Shown here in pieces: positions 6,148-6,840 of a stretch of DNA of 6,840 nt; positions within the stretch are counted from its first letter, which is position 1, and the number at the start of each line of letters is the position of its first letter. The position numbers and the translations under genes were made by a program. The DNA is taken from the NCBI GenBank assembly GCA_964528605.1, contig CAZGSV010000145.1:1-6840 (forward strand), written 5' to 3'. This stretch comes from CAZGSV01 sp964528605. Lineage in GTDB: Bacteria > Armatimonadota > Zipacnadia > CAZGSV01. The notes beneath the pieces are model-generated. The model saw only the letters and a program-made list of their open reading frames with translations, was not told the DNA's origin and did not search any database.

Positions 6148-6620
6148 AACTCCTGGCACCCCTCAGAAGTGGTAAGGCTCGCGCGCCCCGAGCCAACGTC
6201 CAGGCTCAGCGCGGCAGGCGTGCATCCGCCCACGCGCTCGGCCACAATGCGCACGCCCGCCGCCTCGAGCGCCTGGCGGGCCGCCAAGTAGTTGCGCGCG
6301 CCCACCGCGAACTCGGACGCCTCGCCCGGCCCCTCCACCCCACCCACCAAGGTGGCCTCCAACTTCGATGCGCTTGCGCCCAGGCGCTTGGCCTCCTCCA
6401 GCAGGCGGGCGACCCCCGTGTCGCAGAAGAGTAATGGGTTCTCCGTCTCCTCCGACTCCGTGACCGCTGAAGACGGCAAGATGGAGTGCAGCACACCCCC
6501 TATGCCCGCCCGGGCGTCATGCACTGCCACCGCCACACCTGAGCCCAACAGGCCAGTCTCGATCTTCTTCCCGCGCTTGTTGGAGACTGCCATCTCCCCC
6601 GCGCCTACCCGCATCCTCAT
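6135..6620 (-). CDS. cheD: CheD-family protein lacking the catalytic cysteine
   Basis: CheD normally deamidates glutamines on chemoreceptors and binds CheC. This 161-residue homologue is placed by VGAGEMAV (5-12), ETGLLGSGVAV (21-31), GIGGVLHSILPSS (39-51), DTGVARLLEEA (67-77), VGARN (106-110) and AERVGG (127-132). The ATG at 6620 puts the G-x-G-E motif at the same distance from Met1 as I recall for Thermotoga maritima CheD; the longer Arg-rich reading upstream has no CheD counterpart. In the catalytic motif LGSC the cysteine is Gly28 (codon GGT, 6539-6537), while the partner Thr22 and His45 are kept. The usual N-x-x-R after the late GG is also altered (GGCTPAALSL). No clear ribosome binding site is seen. 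It is probably a non-catalytic CheD, perhaps a binding or regulatory protein, co-transcribed with the overlapping HDOD gene. Confidence 0.85.
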   Translation of the reverse strand: MRMRVGAGEMAVSNKRGKKIETGLLGSGVAVAVHDARAGIGGVLHSILPSSAVTESEETENPLLFCDTGVARLLEEAKRLGASASKLEATLVGGVEGPGEASEFAVGARNYLAARQALEAAGVRIVAERVGGCTPAALSLDVGSGRASLTTSEGCQELWSA

Positions 6621-6840
6621 CACAACATCAGCCCGCTTTCGTCCTGTCCGTGGCGCGGCCCGCTCTCTCGCCTGCGCGCAGCCCGCCTGCCGCGCGCGGC
6701 GCCCGCCCCGCTTGCGCCCAGGCCCTGCCGCTGTTCGACTCTCCACCCTCGTTATCGAGAGCCCCAGCCGCAGCATTAAGCCCCCTTGCACCCCCGCACC
6801 TCCCTGCCGTCGCCCACATGTGCCCGTGACTCACACCTTT
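6621..6840 (-). other. GC-rich leader upstream of cheD, no gene seen
   Basis: Open frames run through this stretch on the minus strand, but their products are Arg/Gly/Ala-rich low-complexity translations typical of GC-rich non-coding DNA and match nothing I recognise. A GC-rich hairpin with a bulge can form around 6670-6700 (GCGCGC arms on the minus strand). A candidate sigma-28 promoter lies at 6752-6778. Confidence 0.4.
6752..6778 (-). promoter_or_regulatory. Candidate sigma-28 (FliA-type) promoter for cheD-HDOD
   Basis: On the minus strand TAATGCTG (6778-6771) is followed after exactly 11 bases by CTCGATAA (6759-6752). The sigma-28 consensus is TAAAGTTT, 11 bases, GCCGATAA; the matches are 5 of 8 and 6 of 8 with the right spacing. 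Motility-class promoters commonly drive chemotaxis genes, which fits cheD downstream. The start of transcription would fall near 6745, giving a leader of about 125 bases before ATG 6620, which is long. Confidence 0.35.

Noticed and set aside
6621..6791. N-terminal extension of the CheD frame upstream of ATG 6620
   Set aside because: The added residues are Arg/Gly/Ala-rich and lack a CheD counterpart, while ATG 6620 places the G-x-G-E motif at the distance seen in known CheD proteins.

Overview
This is a high-GC bacterial window with the look of a Planctomycetota/Armatimonadota-type genome. The clues are a Tat-exported Gfo/Idh/MocA oxidoreductase, a DUF6807 ('PmoA-like') secreted protein and a sodium:solute symporter together in one locus, intergenic gaps full of GC-rich palindromes, and a CheD-HDOD pair next door. 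The phylum is inferred from gene content only; no rRNA or other marker gene is present.

Layout. Positions 1-250 are non-coding: a large nested palindrome (2-64), a smaller GTAG hairpin and weak promoter-like elements lead into the first gene. A plus-strand block follows: Gfo/Idh/MocA oxidoreductase (251-1552), a type II toxin-antitoxin pair of Phd/YefM and RelE/ParE type (1595-2051), and the DUF6807 protein (2133-3158). Positions 3159-3589 hold no gene but are densely structured, with a run of short perfect hairpins, several preceded by GTAG, and a 19-bp inverted pair that resembles a REPIN. A TTGACA box and a good ribosome binding site then lead into a 561-residue SSS-family symporter (3590-5275). 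On the minus strand, converging on the symporter, lie an HDOD-domain protein (5308-6147) and, upstream and overlapping it, a CheD homologue (6135-6620). A candidate sigma-28 promoter sits about 130 bases before cheD. The minus-strand leader (6621-6840) shows no convincing gene.

How the genes may work together. The oxidoreductase, DUF6807 protein and symporter form a plausible export/uptake module for a sugar or sugar-acid derivative: two exported proteins that could modify a substrate outside the cytoplasm, and a Na+-coupled importer. The substrate cannot be read from the sequence. The toxin-antitoxin pair sits inside this locus. The minus-strand pair belongs to chemotaxis/signalling. Its CheD keeps the fold motifs and two of the three catalytic residues, but the catalytic cysteine is glycine (GGT, one base from TGT), so it is probably not an active receptor deamidase.

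The most interesting points are the Cys-to-Gly CheD with its possible FliA-type promoter, the family of GTAG-led palindromes with conserved stems and changing 3-base loops (one supplies the stop codon of the DUF6807 gene), and the REPIN-like pair. I see no clearly new multi-gene defence or biosynthetic system.
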